A DNA stretch of 64,000 bases from Pseudomonas sp. UBA5706 (GTDB lineage Bacteria > Pseudomonadota > Gammaproteobacteria > Pseudomonadales > Pseudomonadaceae). Below are positions 1 through 8,607 of the stretch, piece after piece. The notes beneath the pieces are model-generated. The model did not search any database, was not told the DNA's origin, and worked only from the letters and a program-made list of their open reading frames with translations. Made by a program: the position numbers and the translations under genes. Each line of letters begins with the position of its first letter. The stretch's first letter is position 1. The stretch is from assembly GCF_002419965.1 (NCBI RefSeq), contig NZ_DIHC01000001.1:1-64000 (forward strand). The letters are read 5' to 3'.

Positions 1-109
1 TTTTTACCGGACACTAGTGATACGGGGCATGGGAACGATCATATATTCACCCGTAATCAGCGACTCACACGCCACGCCCGTGATACTCGACGCCGAGCAT
101 CCAGATCGG

Positions 110-135
110 CATTCCCACGCGGAGCATGGGAATGA
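110..135. repeat. REP-like palindrome upstream of apeB
   Basis: A short palindrome whose arms are ATTCCCACGC and GCATGGGAAT around a GGA centre. A partial second copy (GGGCATGGGAACGATCATAT) lies at about 25-45. Short palindromes of this kind are scattered between genes in P. syringae-group genomes. Apart from these elements I see no gene in positions 1-204. Confidence 0.6.
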
Positions 136-204
136 TCATATAACCAAGCTCGCTCCCGCGAGGATAGGGCTGTAAACTCGCGCGATTGCTGTCTGGAGTA
201 ACTT

Positions 205-1494
205 ATGCGCGAAGAGTTGAACCAAGGCCTGATCGACTTCCTCAAGGCCTCCCCCACCCCGTTCCACGCCACCGCTACCCTCGTGCAACGCCTTGAAGGC
301 GCGGGCTATCAGCGCCTTGACGAACGCGAGCCGTGGTACACCGAACCCGGCGGGCGCTACTACGTCACCCGCAACGACTCCTCTCTCATCGCCTTCAAAC
401 TGGGCCGTTTGTCGCCCCTGATCGGCGGCATTCGCCTGGTCGGCGCTCACACAGATAGCCCCTGCCTGCGGGTCAAACCCCAGCCGGAACTGCAACGCCA
501 GGGTTTCTGGCAACTGGGCGTCGAAGTCTATGGCGGCGCCCTGCTCGCCCCGTGGTTCGACCGTGACCTGTCGCTGGCCGGCCGAGTGACCTTCCGTCGT
601 GACGGCAAAGTCGAAAGCCAATTGATCGACTTCAAGCTGCCCATCGCGATCATTCCTAACCTGGCCATCCACCTCAACCGCACGGCCAACGAAGGCTGGC
701 CGATCAACGCGCAGAACGAGCTGCCGCCAATCCTCGCCCAAGTGGCCGGCGACGAGCGCGCCGACTTCCGCGCCCTGCTGACTGACCAGCTGGCACGCGA
801 GCATGGCTTGAACGCCGACGTGGTACTCGATTACGAGCTGAGCTTCTATGACACCCAGAGTGCAGCGGTCATCGGCCTGAATGCCGACTTCATCGCCGGT
901 GCACGCCTGGACAACCTGCTGTCCTGCTTCGCTGGCCTGCAGGCCCTGCTCAACGCCGATGGCGATGAAACCTGCCTGCTGATCTGCACCGACCACGAAG
1001 AAGTGGGCTCGACTTCGGCTTGCGGCGCCGACGGCCCGATGCTGGAACAGGTGCTGCAACGCCTGCTTCCCGAGGGCGACGACTACGTGCGCACCGTCCA
1101 GAAGTCGTTGCTGATCTCCGCTGACAACGCCCACGGTGTACACCCCAACTACGCCGAGAAGCACGACGGCAACCACGGCCCGAAACTCAACGCCGGCCCG
1201 GTGATCAAGGTCAACAGCAACCAGCGCTATGCCACCAACAGCGAAACCGCCGGCTTCTTCCGCCATTTGTGCATGGCCGAAGAAGTACCGGTGCAGAGCT
1301 TCGTGGTACGTAGCGACATGTCCTGCGGCTCGACCATCGGGCCGATCACCGCTGGCCACCTGGGTGTTCGTACGGTGGACATCGGCCTGCCCACCTTCGC
1401 CATGCACTCGATCCGCGAGCTGGCGGGCAGCCAGGACCTGGCGCATCTGGTGAAGGTGCTGACGGCGTTCTATGCGAGCGCCGAATTGCCCTGA
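205..1494 (+). CDS. apeB: M18 family aminopeptidase ApeB
   Basis: Cytoplasmic zinc aminopeptidase that removes N-terminal residues (in this family often acidic ones) from peptides. The 429-aa length matches bacterial M18 enzymes. Visible metal-site motifs are GAHTDSP (His82, Asp84), the DHEEVGS block (Glu265/Glu266), the DNAHGVHPNY stretch, and a C-terminal MHSIRELAG segment carrying another histidine ligand. The ATG at 205 follows a purine-rich TGGAGTAACTT site. It appears monocistronic, with a REP palindrome downstream. A long open frame on the opposite strand is only its GC-rich shadow. Nothing looks broken. Confidence 0.95.
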   Translation: MREELNQGLIDFLKASPTPFHATATLVQRLEGAGYQRLDEREPWYTEPGGRYYVTRNDSSLIAFKLGRLSPLIGGIRLVGAHTDSPCLRVKPQPELQRQGFWQLGVEVYGGALLAPWFDRDLSLAGRVTFRRDGKVESQLIDFKLPIAIIPNLAIHLNRTANEGWPINAQNELPPILAQVAGDERADFRALLTDQLAREHGLNADVVLDYELSFYDTQSAAVIGLNADFIAGARLDNLLSCFAGLQALLNADGDETCLLICTDHEEVGSTSACGADGPMLEQVLQRLLPEGDDYVRTVQKSLLISADNAHGVHPNYAEKHDGNHGPKLNAGPVIKVNSNQRYATNSETAGFFRHLCMAEEVPVQSFVVRSDMSCGSTIGPITAGHLGVRTVDIGLPTFAMHSIRELAGSQDLAHLVKVLTAFYASAELP

Positions 1495-1520
1495 CTGACG
1501 TACCGTTTTGTCGCGGTACA

Positions 1521-1563
1521 GCTTGCCGGCGGTAACGTGCTAGAACACGCCAACGCCGGCAGA
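1521..1563. repeat. REP palindrome between apeB and the mechanosensitive channel
   Basis: Imperfect inverted repeat: GCTTGCCGGCGGTAACGTG on the left and CACGCCAACGCCGGCAGAC on the right, separated by about six bases. It belongs to the GCTTGCCGGCGG-type REP family seen at several other intergenic sites here (38.0, 39.2, 41.3, 48.4 and 58.1 kb). It may also end apeB transcription. Confidence 0.7.
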
Positions 1564-1648
1564 CCGGTCTGCCACAGACCAGCGCTCGCGGTATCCGCCA
1601 GACGCTAGCTACTATTAAAGGCTCTGCCGAATCGAGGTCGACTGCCCG

Positions 1649-3835
1649 GTGATTGTCCCTTCCCGTTCCTGCTCCCTGCTGCGTGTGTTGTTGATATGTC
1701 TGCTGGTCTTGTCTCCCGTTGCGCTGACCCAGGCTGCCGGCCTGCCCAGCCTGCTCAACGGCCAGAAAGCCCAGCCCCAGGCGCAGGAGCCTTTGGGCCA
1801 GTCGCTGGATGAAGTCATCACGTCGCTGGAAAACGATCAGCAGCGCAGCAAACTGCTGGACGACCTGAAGAAACTGCGCGACGCCACCAAGAAGGCCCAG
1901 CCCAATGCCGAGCAAGGCGTGCTGGGATTGATCGGTGGCACGCTGTCCGAGTTCGAACAGCAGTTCACCGGCGAAGACAGCCCGCTGAGCCGCTGGGGCG
2001 ACGAGGTAGCGCTGGCCGAGCAGGAACTGGTCGCGCTGCTGCTGCCCGCCAGCCAGTGGTGGCCGATCATCTTCAGTTTTGCCGTGGTCATCGCCCTATG
2101 GAGTCTGCTGGCCGCCGCGTTGATCTGGCTCAGCCACCGGTTGCGGGTGCGGTTCGGGCTGTCGGAAGAATTACCGCAACACCCGCGGCCTACCGATATG
2201 CTGCGCTTTGCCCTGCGCAAACTGGGCCCATGGCTGATCGCGCTGATCATTACGATCTACCTCAGTTATTCCCTGCCGCCATCACTGGGTCGCGACCTGG
2301 CCATGGTGCTGGCTTACGCGCTGGTGGTTGGAACGTTGTTTTCGGCCATCTGCGTGATCGCCTTCTCCCTGCTCGACGGCCCCCATCGCCATCAGGCGCT
2401 GTACATCCTGCGGCATCAGGCGTTTCGCCCGCTGTGGTGGATCGGCAGCTTTGCCGCATTCGGTGAGGCGCTGAGCGATCCACGCCTGGTCGCCAGCCTT
2501 GGCGTGCATCTGGCGCACACCGCAGCGACCCTGGCCAACGTCATGGCGGCGATTTCCACCGGGCTGTTCATCATCCGCTTCCGCAGGCCGATCGCCCATC
2601 TGATCCGCAACCAGCCGTTGTCGCGGCGCCTGAAACGCCGGGCGCTAAGTGACACCATCGAGATCCTGGGCAGCTTTTGGTATCTGCCCGCGCTGGTGCT
2701 GGTGGGCGTGTCGCTGTTCGCGACCTTCTTCTCGGCGGGCGACACCAGCACCGCCCTGCGTCAGTCGCTGATCTGCACCGTGCTGCTGGTGCTGTGCATG
2801 GTCATCAACGGTCTGGTGCGGCGGCACTCGCAAAAACCGGCCCATGGCCACAAACGTCATGCCTTGTATTCCGAGCGCCTGAAAAACTTCTTCTACACCG
2901 TTGCGCATCTGCTGGTATGGCTGCTGTTCATTGAATTGGGCCTGCGGGTCTGGGGCCTGTCGCTGATCCGCTTCTCGGAAGGCGACGGCCATGACATCAG
3001 CGTGCGCATCGCAGGGCTGGCGACCACGTTGATATTCGCCTGGCTGGTCTGGATTCTCGCCGACACCGCGATTCATCACGCCCTGACCCGTTCGCGCAAA
3101 GGCCTGGCCAACGCCCGCGCGCAAACGATGATGCCGCTGATCCGCAACGTGTTGTTCGTAACAATCCTGATCATCGCCGTGATCGTCGCGCTGGCGAACA
3201 TGGGCATGAACGTGACCCCACTGCTGGCCGGTGCCGGCGTGATCGGTCTGGCCATCGGCTTCGGTGCGCAGTCGCTGGTCGCGGACCTGATCACCGGGCT
3301 GTTCATCATCATTGAGGACTCGCTGGCCATCGATGATTACGTGGACGTCGGTGGGCACTTGGGCACGGTCGAAGGGCTGACCATTCGCACGGTCCGCCTG
3401 CGCGACATCGACGGCATCGTGCATACCATTCCCTTCAGCGAGATCAAGAGCATCCAGAACTACTCGCGCGAGTTTGGCTACGCGATCTTCCGCATCGCGA
3501 TCCCGTCGAACATGAACATCGACGACGCCTTGAAGATGATTCGCGACGTGGGTCAGAAGATGCGCACCGATCCCCTGCAACGCCGTAATATCTGGTCGCC
3601 GCTGGAGATTCAGGGCGTGGAAAGTTTCGATGCGGGCAACGCAATCCTGCGCGCACGCTTCAAGACCGCGCCGATCAAGCAGTGGGAGGTGTCCCGTGCA
3701 TTCAACCTGTCGCTCAAGCGTTACATGGACGAAGCCGGGATGGACCTGGCAACACCGCGCCTGAACGTGCAAGTCAGCACCAGTGCCGCACGTGTCAGTA
3801 ACGTTCGCGGGAAAAAGGATGAGTCGGCGGGTTAA
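1649..3835 (+). CDS. MscS/YbiO-type mechanosensitive ion channel
   Basis: Large inner-membrane MscS-family channel of 728 aa, near the size of E. coli YbiO. A signal-like hydrophobic start (about residues 8-27, ending TQAA) precedes a periplasmic helical segment. Several membrane helices follow from about residue 135. The MscS pore helix and beta domain lie near residues 510-640: ALANMGMNVTPLLAGAGVIG, then IGFGAQSLVADLITGLFI and the DYVDVGG segment. The chosen start is GTG, which gives a plausible signal peptide. The expected role is relief of turgor at osmotic downshock. Channel gating details cannot be judged from sequence alone. Confidence 0.9.
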   Translation: MIVPSRSCSLLRVLLICLLVLSPVALTQAAGLPSLLNGQKAQPQAQEPLGQSLDEVITSLENDQQRSKLLDDLKKLRDATKKAQPNAEQGVLGLIGGTLSEFEQQFTGEDSPLSRWGDEVALAEQELVALLLPASQWWPIIFSFAVVIALWSLLAAALIWLSHRLRVRFGLSEELPQHPRPTDMLRFALRKLGPWLIALIITIYLSYSLPPSLGRDLAMVLAYALVVGTLFSAICVIAFSLLDGPHRHQALYILRHQAFRPLWWIGSFAAFGEALSDPRLVASLGVHLAHTAATLANVMAAISTGLFIIRFRRPIAHLIRNQPLSRRLKRRALSDTIEILGSFWYLPALVLVGVSLFATFFSAGDTSTALRQSLICTVLLVLCMVINGLVRRHSQKPAHGHKRHALYSERLKNFFYTVAHLLVWLLFIELGLRVWGLSLIRFSEGDGHDISVRIAGLATTLIFAWLVWILADTAIHHALTRSRKGLANARAQTMMPLIRNVLFVTILIIAVIVALANMGMNVTPLLAGAGVIGLAIGFGAQSLVADLITGLFIIIEDSLAIDDYVDVGGHLGTVEGLTIRTVRLRDIDGIVHTIPFSEIKSIQNYSREFGYAIFRIAIPSNMNIDDALKMIRDVGQKMRTDPLQRRNIWSPLEIQGVESFDAGNAILRARFKTAPIKQWEVSRAFNLSLKRYMDEAGMDLATPRLNVQVSTSAARVSNVRGKKDESAG

Positions 3836-3865
3836 GCGTAGAGCCAAACCCTGTAATGGTCCGGC

Positions 3866-4523
3866 TTAACCGCTACAGGTGTTTAACGTAAGCCATCCGG
3901 CATCACGGCGTCGCCGAGGCGGCAGAGCCTTGTTTGAGCCTCGCTGCAAGCGCGGCTTGTTGGCCGCATAATACGCCGCCACCACCTCGTCGGCAGAGCT
4001 TGCACGCGCATCCATCATCATCTTCGTACGCGCGCGCGTATCAGCGCCCTCTGTATCGTAGCCCAAGCGCCGGAACAGGGTTGACAGTGCATTGATCCGC
4101 GCATCGTCAGCGGCGGCGATCTCGATCGCGACCTCAACGGATTGCAAGGCCCAACTGCGCACGGCGAATTCGAATTGCGAGTCGAAGAGTTCAGGGTTCA
4201 GGGTTCAGGGTTCAGCCAGCACTCGAACACGTTGAGAATCGCCTCGGTGATGTTTTCCGCGTAGCTCTCAGACTGCTTGACCATGCCGCCGGTGTTCTTG
4301 TCTTTCCATCGCGCCAGCAGCGCGGCGAGCAATTGTTCGCGGTCCTGAAAAACCAGTAGAAGCTGGTGCGAGACAGGTTCAGGCGCTAGGCCAGCGACAT
4401 GACGCGAACCGCGTCGACACCCGACTCCTTCAAGGCATCGTAGGCGGCCTCCAGCCTGCCCTCTGGCGCCCCCCGCCAACCGCACTGCTGGGGTTTGCGT
4501 GGTTGCCTGCCAGATACCGACAT
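3866..4523 (-). pseudogene. Decayed TetR-family regulator
   Basis: Reading on the minus strand from an ATG at 4523 gives a TetR-like N-terminus (EGRLEAAYDALKESGVDAVR). This is interrupted by an in-frame TAG at about 4387-4389, where RRLNLSRTSFYW would be expected. A one-base deletion near 4360 then shifts the frame before QDREQLLAALLARWKDKN. A third lesion, at 4190-4214, is a 7-bp unit present three times where one fits the reading frame; the 14 extra bases shift the frame between WLNPE and LFDSQFEFAVRSWALQ. The tail after DTEGADTRART does not look like the usual TetR C-terminus and may be recombined. The gene is certainly non-functional. The TetR assignment is good and the exact ancestor is unknown. 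Confidence 0.8.
4190..4214. repeat. 7-bp tandem repeat inside the TetR pseudogene
   Basis: Three adjacent copies of TTCAGGG followed by a partial copy. Removing two units restores the TetR reading frame, so this is most simply a slippage expansion. Confidence 0.75.
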
Positions 4524-4610
4524 GTGATGTCGCCTTTGTTAGAGCGTGAGTGAGCGAACTGTACGCGCCTGATTCTTGTACAACCGTGTACATCAGGCTG
4601 ACGGGTAGGA

Positions 4611-5339
4611 TCATTTTTCACCATCAGACCCCACCACCGCACTCACATGAATTGCGTCATGTCGCCAATACTCCAGATCACAATCGATCAGGCGCCCGCG
4701 TTGATCGTGGTTGACCCGGGCAATGCGCAGGCCAGGACTGCCGATGGACACTTTCAGCGCCGCCGCCGCTTCCACAGGCAACGCCGTGGGCACCATCTCG
4801 AAACGCACCTGGCCGTAACGAATGTCGTAATGACTGGCATACAGTTCGGTCAGTGACTGATCGAGATCGAAGGTCAGTATGTGCGGGAAATATTCCGGGT
4901 TCAGGTAATGCTCGACATACAGCACCAGGCGCTCATCGATCCGCCGTGCGCGACAGATCTGGATCACGCTGGACAGTGCGGGCAGTTGCAGCAAACCGCA
5001 GATCGCCGCTGACGCAGGTTGCAGCCGTGCCGAGATCACCTGAGTGGCTGGCACCCGGCCCTGCGCCTGAACCATGGCGTGGAAATGGCTGCGGCGCATC
5101 AGGTCATAGGCCAGCCGTGGTGGCGATATGAACCAGCCTCGGCGTTCCTCCCGGTAGATCAGGCCTTGGGCTTCAAGCTGCACCAATGCCTCGCGCAGGG
5201 TAATGCGCGTGGTATCGAACAGTTCACTGAGCCTGCGCTCGGCAGGCAATTTGCTGCCCGGCGGCAACAGACCGTGCTCGATCTGTTCCTGCAGGGCGTT
5301 GGAGATCATCGTCACCGCTCGAGGCACATCCTGGCGCAT
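4611..5339 (-). CDS. GntR-family regulator with UTRA domain (PhnF/HutC type)
   Basis: Transcriptional regulator of 242 aa. The N-terminal winged helix is at about residues 1-75, with LPAERRLSELFDTTRITLRE as the recognition region. A UTRA effector domain occupies about residues 90-235 (YVEHYLNPEYFP motif). An open frame extends upstream to 5588, but that extension crosses the regulatory region and has no family similarity. The ATG at 5339 gives the usual PhnF length and follows AGGTAACGCA. It is transcribed away from the ABC/phosphodiesterase operon. A candidate operator lies 14 bp before its start codon, suggesting autoregulation. The effector is probably the imported phosphorus compound or a derivative (inference). 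Confidence 0.88.
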   Translation of the reverse strand: MRQDVPRAVTMISNALQEQIEHGLLPPGSKLPAERRLSELFDTTRITLREALVQLEAQGLIYREERRGWFISPPRLAYDLMRRSHFHAMVQAQGRVPATQVISARLQPASAAICGLLQLPALSSVIQICRARRIDERLVLYVEHYLNPEYFPHILTFDLDQSLTELYASHYDIRYGQVRFEMVPTALPVEAAAALKVSIGSPGLRIARVNHDQRGRLIDCDLEYWRHDAIHVSAVVGSDGEK

Positions 5340-5352
5340 TGCGTTACCTATC

Positions 5353-5364
5353 TGGACTAGACCA
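5353..5364. promoter_or_regulatory. Candidate GntR operator, regulator-proximal
   Basis: TGGACTAGACCA, an imperfect palindrome just upstream of the GntR start. It resembles TGACCTAGACCA, 266 bp away near the binding-protein gene, and PhnF-type operators (TGGTATAGACCA) known from mycobacteria. Binding is inferred. Confidence 0.45.
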
Positions 5365-5629
5365 GCGCTATTCGGGGGCAAGGTGCACAACCGAATGACC
5401 CGTTTCAGCGCTCTAGAGCCTAGGCAGCCTAGATGACTGTTAGATGACAAGCCAGATTGGTCTTCTCTAGAGGCCTGCCGTCCAAAAGACATTAGCCTTT
5501 TCGGATCAGGGACTTGGGCATGGTCTACGCTTACTTCACAGCCGCAGCCGACGCTTGCGATTGCACCAGCAAAAGTCGGTCCAGACACGAAAATGTCATG
5601 TAACTGGCCTAACTTGGCTCAGGTATTGC

Positions 5630-5642
5630 TGACCTAGACCAA
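5630..5642. promoter_or_regulatory. Candidate GntR operator, operon-proximal
   Basis: TGACCTAGACCAA, about 84 bp before the binding-protein start. It shares CTAGACCA with the site beside the regulator gene. It is probably the repressor site controlling the import operon (inference). Confidence 0.45.
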
Positions 5643-5725
5643 CCCACCAGATATACCCACCCGCAACGAACACTACCCCGACCCGTTGCACATCAATCGT
5701 CGGGAAGTGCACGAAGGAGCTTCGG

Positions 5726-6793
5726 ATGAAAAACCTTTTGCTGGCATCACTCCTGGGTTCGGCCATTGCGCTGAGCACATCGGCCATGGCCGCCAATACC
5801 GACCTTGAGACGCTGGAAACTGCGGCCAAGGCCGAAGGGGCAATTAACAGCGTGGGCATGCCCGACGACTGGGCCAACTGGAAAGGCACCTGGACGGACC
5901 TGACCAGCAAATACGGCCTGGTGCACATGGATACCGACATGAGCTCGGCACAGGAAGTGGCCAAGTTCGACGCGGAAAAAGACAACGCCAGCGCCGACAT
6001 CGGTGACGTGGGCGCCGCTTTCGGGCCTATCGCCACGACCAAGGGCGTGACCCAGCCTTACAAGCCGACCACCTGGGACCAGATTCCGGATTGGGCCAAG
6101 GATAAGGACGGCCATTGGGCACTGGCCTATACCGGCACCATTGCCTTCATCGTCAACAAGAAGCTGCTGCACGGCTCCGAAGTGCCCAAATCCTGGGCTG
6201 ATCTGAAAACCGGTAAATACAAAGTCACCATCGGCGACGTCGGTACCGCAGCTCAAGCGGCCAATGGCGTGCTGGCCGCGGCGATTGCCATGAAAGGCGA
6301 CGAAACCAACATCGCACCCGGCCTGCAGCTGTTCACGGAACTGGCCAAACAAAAACGCCTGGGCATCAACAACCCAACCATTCAGACCATGGAGAAAGGC
6401 GAAGTTGAAGTCGGCGTGGTGTGGGACTTCAACGGCTTGAGCTATAAGGCCAAGATGAACAACCCGGATGACTATGTAGTACTGATCCCCTCCGACGGCT
6501 CGGTGATTTCCGGTTACACCACCATCATCAACAAATACGCCAAGCATCCGAGTGCCGCCAAACTGGCGCGTGAATACATCTTCAGCGATGCGGGACAAAT
6601 CAACCTGGCCAACGGTAACGCCCGCCCGATCCGTGCCGAACACCTGAAGCTGGCGCCTGAAGTACAGGCCAAGCTGCTGCCCAACGAGCAGTACAAGGGT
6701 GTAACGCCGATCAAAAACGCCGATGCCTGGGAAAAAACTTCGAAGGCCCTGCCGCAGCAGTGGAACGAGCAAGTCATCGTCGAGATGCAGTAA
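5726..6793 (+). CDS. ABC transporter periplasmic substrate-binding protein
   Basis: 355-aa periplasmic solute-binding protein of the type 2 (iron/thiamine/spermidine/AEP-like) fold. A clear Sec signal peptide (MKNLLLASLLGSAIALSTSAMA) ends near residue 22. The body has the fold's usual features: a hinge strand GHWALAYTGTIAFIVNKK, a KSWADLKTGKYKVTIGD segment and a WDFNGL pocket segment. It is the first gene of the GntR-controlled locus. A strong hairpin lies between it and the next gene, consistent with binding protein being made in excess of the membrane components. The substrate is not readable from sequence. The phosphodiesterase neighbour and PhnF-type regulator point to a phosphonate or phosphodiester. 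Confidence 0.88.
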   Translation: MKNLLLASLLGSAIALSTSAMAANTDLETLETAAKAEGAINSVGMPDDWANWKGTWTDLTSKYGLVHMDTDMSSAQEVAKFDAEKDNASADIGDVGAAFGPIATTKGVTQPYKPTTWDQIPDWAKDKDGHWALAYTGTIAFIVNKKLLHGSEVPKSWADLKTGKYKVTIGDVGTAAQAANGVLAAAIAMKGDETNIAPGLQLFTELAKQKRLGINNPTIQTMEKGEVEVGVVWDFNGLSYKAKMNNPDDYVVLIPSDGSVISGYTTIINKYAKHPSAAKLAREYIFSDAGQINLANGNARPIRAEHLKLAPEVQAKLLPNEQYKGVTPIKNADAWEKTSKALPQQWNEQVIVEMQ

Positions 6794-6858
6794 TTTGCGC
6801 CGGTCGTGTCACGGATGACACGCCGCTGTTAAGCCTATTGAAATGAGCCTGTCGCAGG

Positions 6859-6900
6859 CCGATCGGGTGGCGTGCCGAGGCCGGCATGCCGCCCGATCGG
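6859..6900. terminator. Intra-operon hairpin after the binding-protein gene
   Basis: Arms CCGATCGGGTGGCGTGCC (6859-6876) and GGCATGCCGCCCGATCGG (6883-6900) pair along nearly their whole length around a 6-nt loop, allowing G-U pairs. There is no T-run. It therefore looks like an mRNA-stabilising or attenuating hairpin, or a REP-like element, rather than a full terminator. Confidence 0.55.
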
Positions 6901-6961
6901 GCTGCTACACGGCGCTGTCCAAGCCTTGCAGCACGGAATTTGAACGCTCCTCGGAGAGGCC

Positions 6962-7768
6962 ATGAAACACAACGTCATCCTGATCCTGCTGGACGGCCTG
7001 AGCTACAGCGTGGCGCAGCATGCGATGGGGCATCTGCTGGCTTACCGGAACGCAGGCCGGGCCGCCCTGTACAAGCTGGAATGCGAATTGCCAGCGCTGT
7101 CCCGACCGCTTTACGAATGTATCCTCACAGGCGTTGCACCAATCGACAGCGGCATTGTGCATAACCACGTATCGCGCCTTTCCACTCAGCGCAGCGTCTT
7201 TCATTACGCCACCGGCGCCGGGCTCACGACCGCCGCCGCGGCCTATCACTGGGTCAGCGAGTTGTACAACCGCAGTCCGTTCATCGCGGCCCGCGACCGG
7301 CACACCAACGACGCCGAGCTGCCGATCCAGCACGCTCACTTCTACTACCTCGATCACTACCCTGATTCCCATCTGTTCGACGATGCCGAGCACTTGCGAA
7401 CAGCACACCAGCCGGACTTCCTGTTCATTCACCCGATGAACATCGACGATGCGGGCCACAAACACGGCCTGGACAGCCCGCAATACCGCAACAGCGCACG
7501 CTCGGCTGATGTCATCCTCGCCGAGTACCTGCAGCGCTGGCTTGATGCGGGCTATCAAGTGCTGGTGACCGCCGACCACGGCATGAACGACGACCGCTCG
7601 CATAACGGCATCCTCCCCGAGGAACGTGAAGTACCGCTGTTCGTCATCGGTGATGCATTCAGTCTCGATCCGGGGGCAAAACCCAAACAGACAGAGATTT
7701 GCGGAATGGTGTGCGAACTGCTGGGCGTGCCCCACGACAAACCTGTCTGCACAGAGGTGCTCAAGTGA
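6962..7768 (+). CDS. Alkaline-phosphatase-superfamily phosphodiesterase
   Basis: 268-aa enzyme of the nucleotide pyrophosphatase/phosphodiesterase branch of the alkaline phosphatase superfamily. The first metal aspartate is in ILILLDGLSYS. The likely nucleophile region is ALSRPLYECILTG. Further metal ligands are MNIDDAGHKHG (Asp and His) and VTADHGMNDD (Asp-His), plus a late His in SHNGILPEE. It has no signal peptide, so it should act in the cytoplasm on imported substrate. Its start follows CGGAGAGGCC. Its TGA overlaps the GTG of the first permease, so translation is coupled. It is too short and divergent to call phosphonoacetate hydrolase (also of this superfamily). The substrate is unknown. 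Confidence 0.82.
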   Translation: MKHNVILILLDGLSYSVAQHAMGHLLAYRNAGRAALYKLECELPALSRPLYECILTGVAPIDSGIVHNHVSRLSTQRSVFHYATGAGLTTAAAAYHWVSELYNRSPFIAARDRHTNDAELPIQHAHFYYLDHYPDSHLFDDAEHLRTAHQPDFLFIHPMNIDDAGHKHGLDSPQYRNSARSADVILAEYLQRWLDAGYQVLVTADHGMNDDRSHNGILPEEREVPLFVIGDAFSLDPGAKPKQTEICGMVCELLGVPHDKPVCTEVLK

Positions 7769-8607
7769 ACTCACACAGTCGTGGCAAATGGCTGGGGCTG
7801 TTGTGCCTGGTGCCGTTTGCGATTTTCTTCATCGCGTTCCAGATCGCGCCGCTGGCGTGGGTCGCCATCAACAGTCTGCATTCGGACGCTGGCTGGGGTC
7901 TGGAGAACTTCATCAAGGCGTTCAACTCGCGCTTCTATCGTCAAGCGATGCAGTACAGCCTGGAAATCAGTTTCTGGTCGAGCCTGATTGGCATCGTGAT
8001 CGCGATACTTGGCAGCTACTCACTGCGTAAAGTGCCTGGGCGGCTGCGGGATTTCGTCAGCGCCTTCGCCAACATGACCAGCAACTTTTCCGGCGTACCG
8101 CTGGCCTTCGCCTTCATCATTCTGCTGGGTTTCAACGGCGCGCTGACGCTGATTCTCAAACAGGCAGGGATTATCGACGACTTCAACCTTTATTCGAAAA
8201 CTGGCTTGATCATCCTCTACACCTACTTCCAGATTCCCCTTGGCGTGTTGCTGCTATACCCGGCCTTCGATGCGCTGCGTGAAGACTGGCGCGAATCGGC
8301 GTCGCTGCTGGGCGCCAGCGGCTGGGACTTCTGGCGGCATATCGGGATTCCGGTACTGACCCCGGCCCTGCTCGGCACCTTCGTCATACTGCTGGCCAAC
8401 GCGCTGGGCGCCTACGCAACGGTGTATGCGCTGACCACCGGCAACTTCAACGTATTGCCGATCCGCATTGCCGCCATGGTCGCTGGCGACATTACGCTGG
8501 ACCCGAACATGGCCAGCGCCCTGGCGATGATTCTGGTGGGCATGATGACCCTGGTGACCCTCGTTCATCAGTGGCTGTTGAAGAGGAGCTACCATGTCTC
8601 GCGCTGA
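7765..8607 (+). CDS. ABC transporter permease 1
   Basis: 280-aa inner-membrane permease of the spermidine/iron/AEP-type importers, with about six transmembrane helices. The coupling EAA motif is seen as ESASLLGASGWDFWRHIGIP near residue 180. The GTG start at 7765 overlaps the preceding stop (GTGA), which fixes the start; an upstream in-frame ATG lies inside the phosphodiesterase gene. The next permease begins 14 bp before this gene ends, so the two are translationally coupled and probably form a heterodimeric channel. Confidence 0.9.
   Translation: MNSHSRGKWLGLLCLVPFAIFFIAFQIAPLAWVAINSLHSDAGWGLENFIKAFNSRFYRQAMQYSLEISFWSSLIGIVIAILGSYSLRKVPGRLRDFVSAFANMTSNFSGVPLAFAFIILLGFNGALTLILKQAGIIDDFNLYSKTGLIILYTYFQIPLGVLLLYPAFDALREDWRESASLLGASGWDFWRHIGIPVLTPALLGTFVILLANALGAYATVYALTTGNFNVLPIRIAAMVAGDITLDPNMASALAMILVGMMTLVTLVHQWLLKRSYHVSR

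Larger units (their letters stand above)
5340..5725. other. Divergent intergenic region of the import locus
   Basis: 386 bp without a gene between the GntR regulator (-) and the binding-protein gene (+). It holds two CTAGACCA-type candidate operators and further TCTAGA-containing palindromic bits near 5411 and 5466. A purine-rich ribosome site (GAAGGAGCTTCGG) precedes the ATG at 5726. Promoters for both directions must lie here, but I cannot assign -35/-10 boxes securely. Confidence 0.6.

Noticed and set aside
5340..5588. 83-residue N-terminal extension of the GntR regulator
   Set aside because: It covers the divergent promoter/operator region and has no family similarity.
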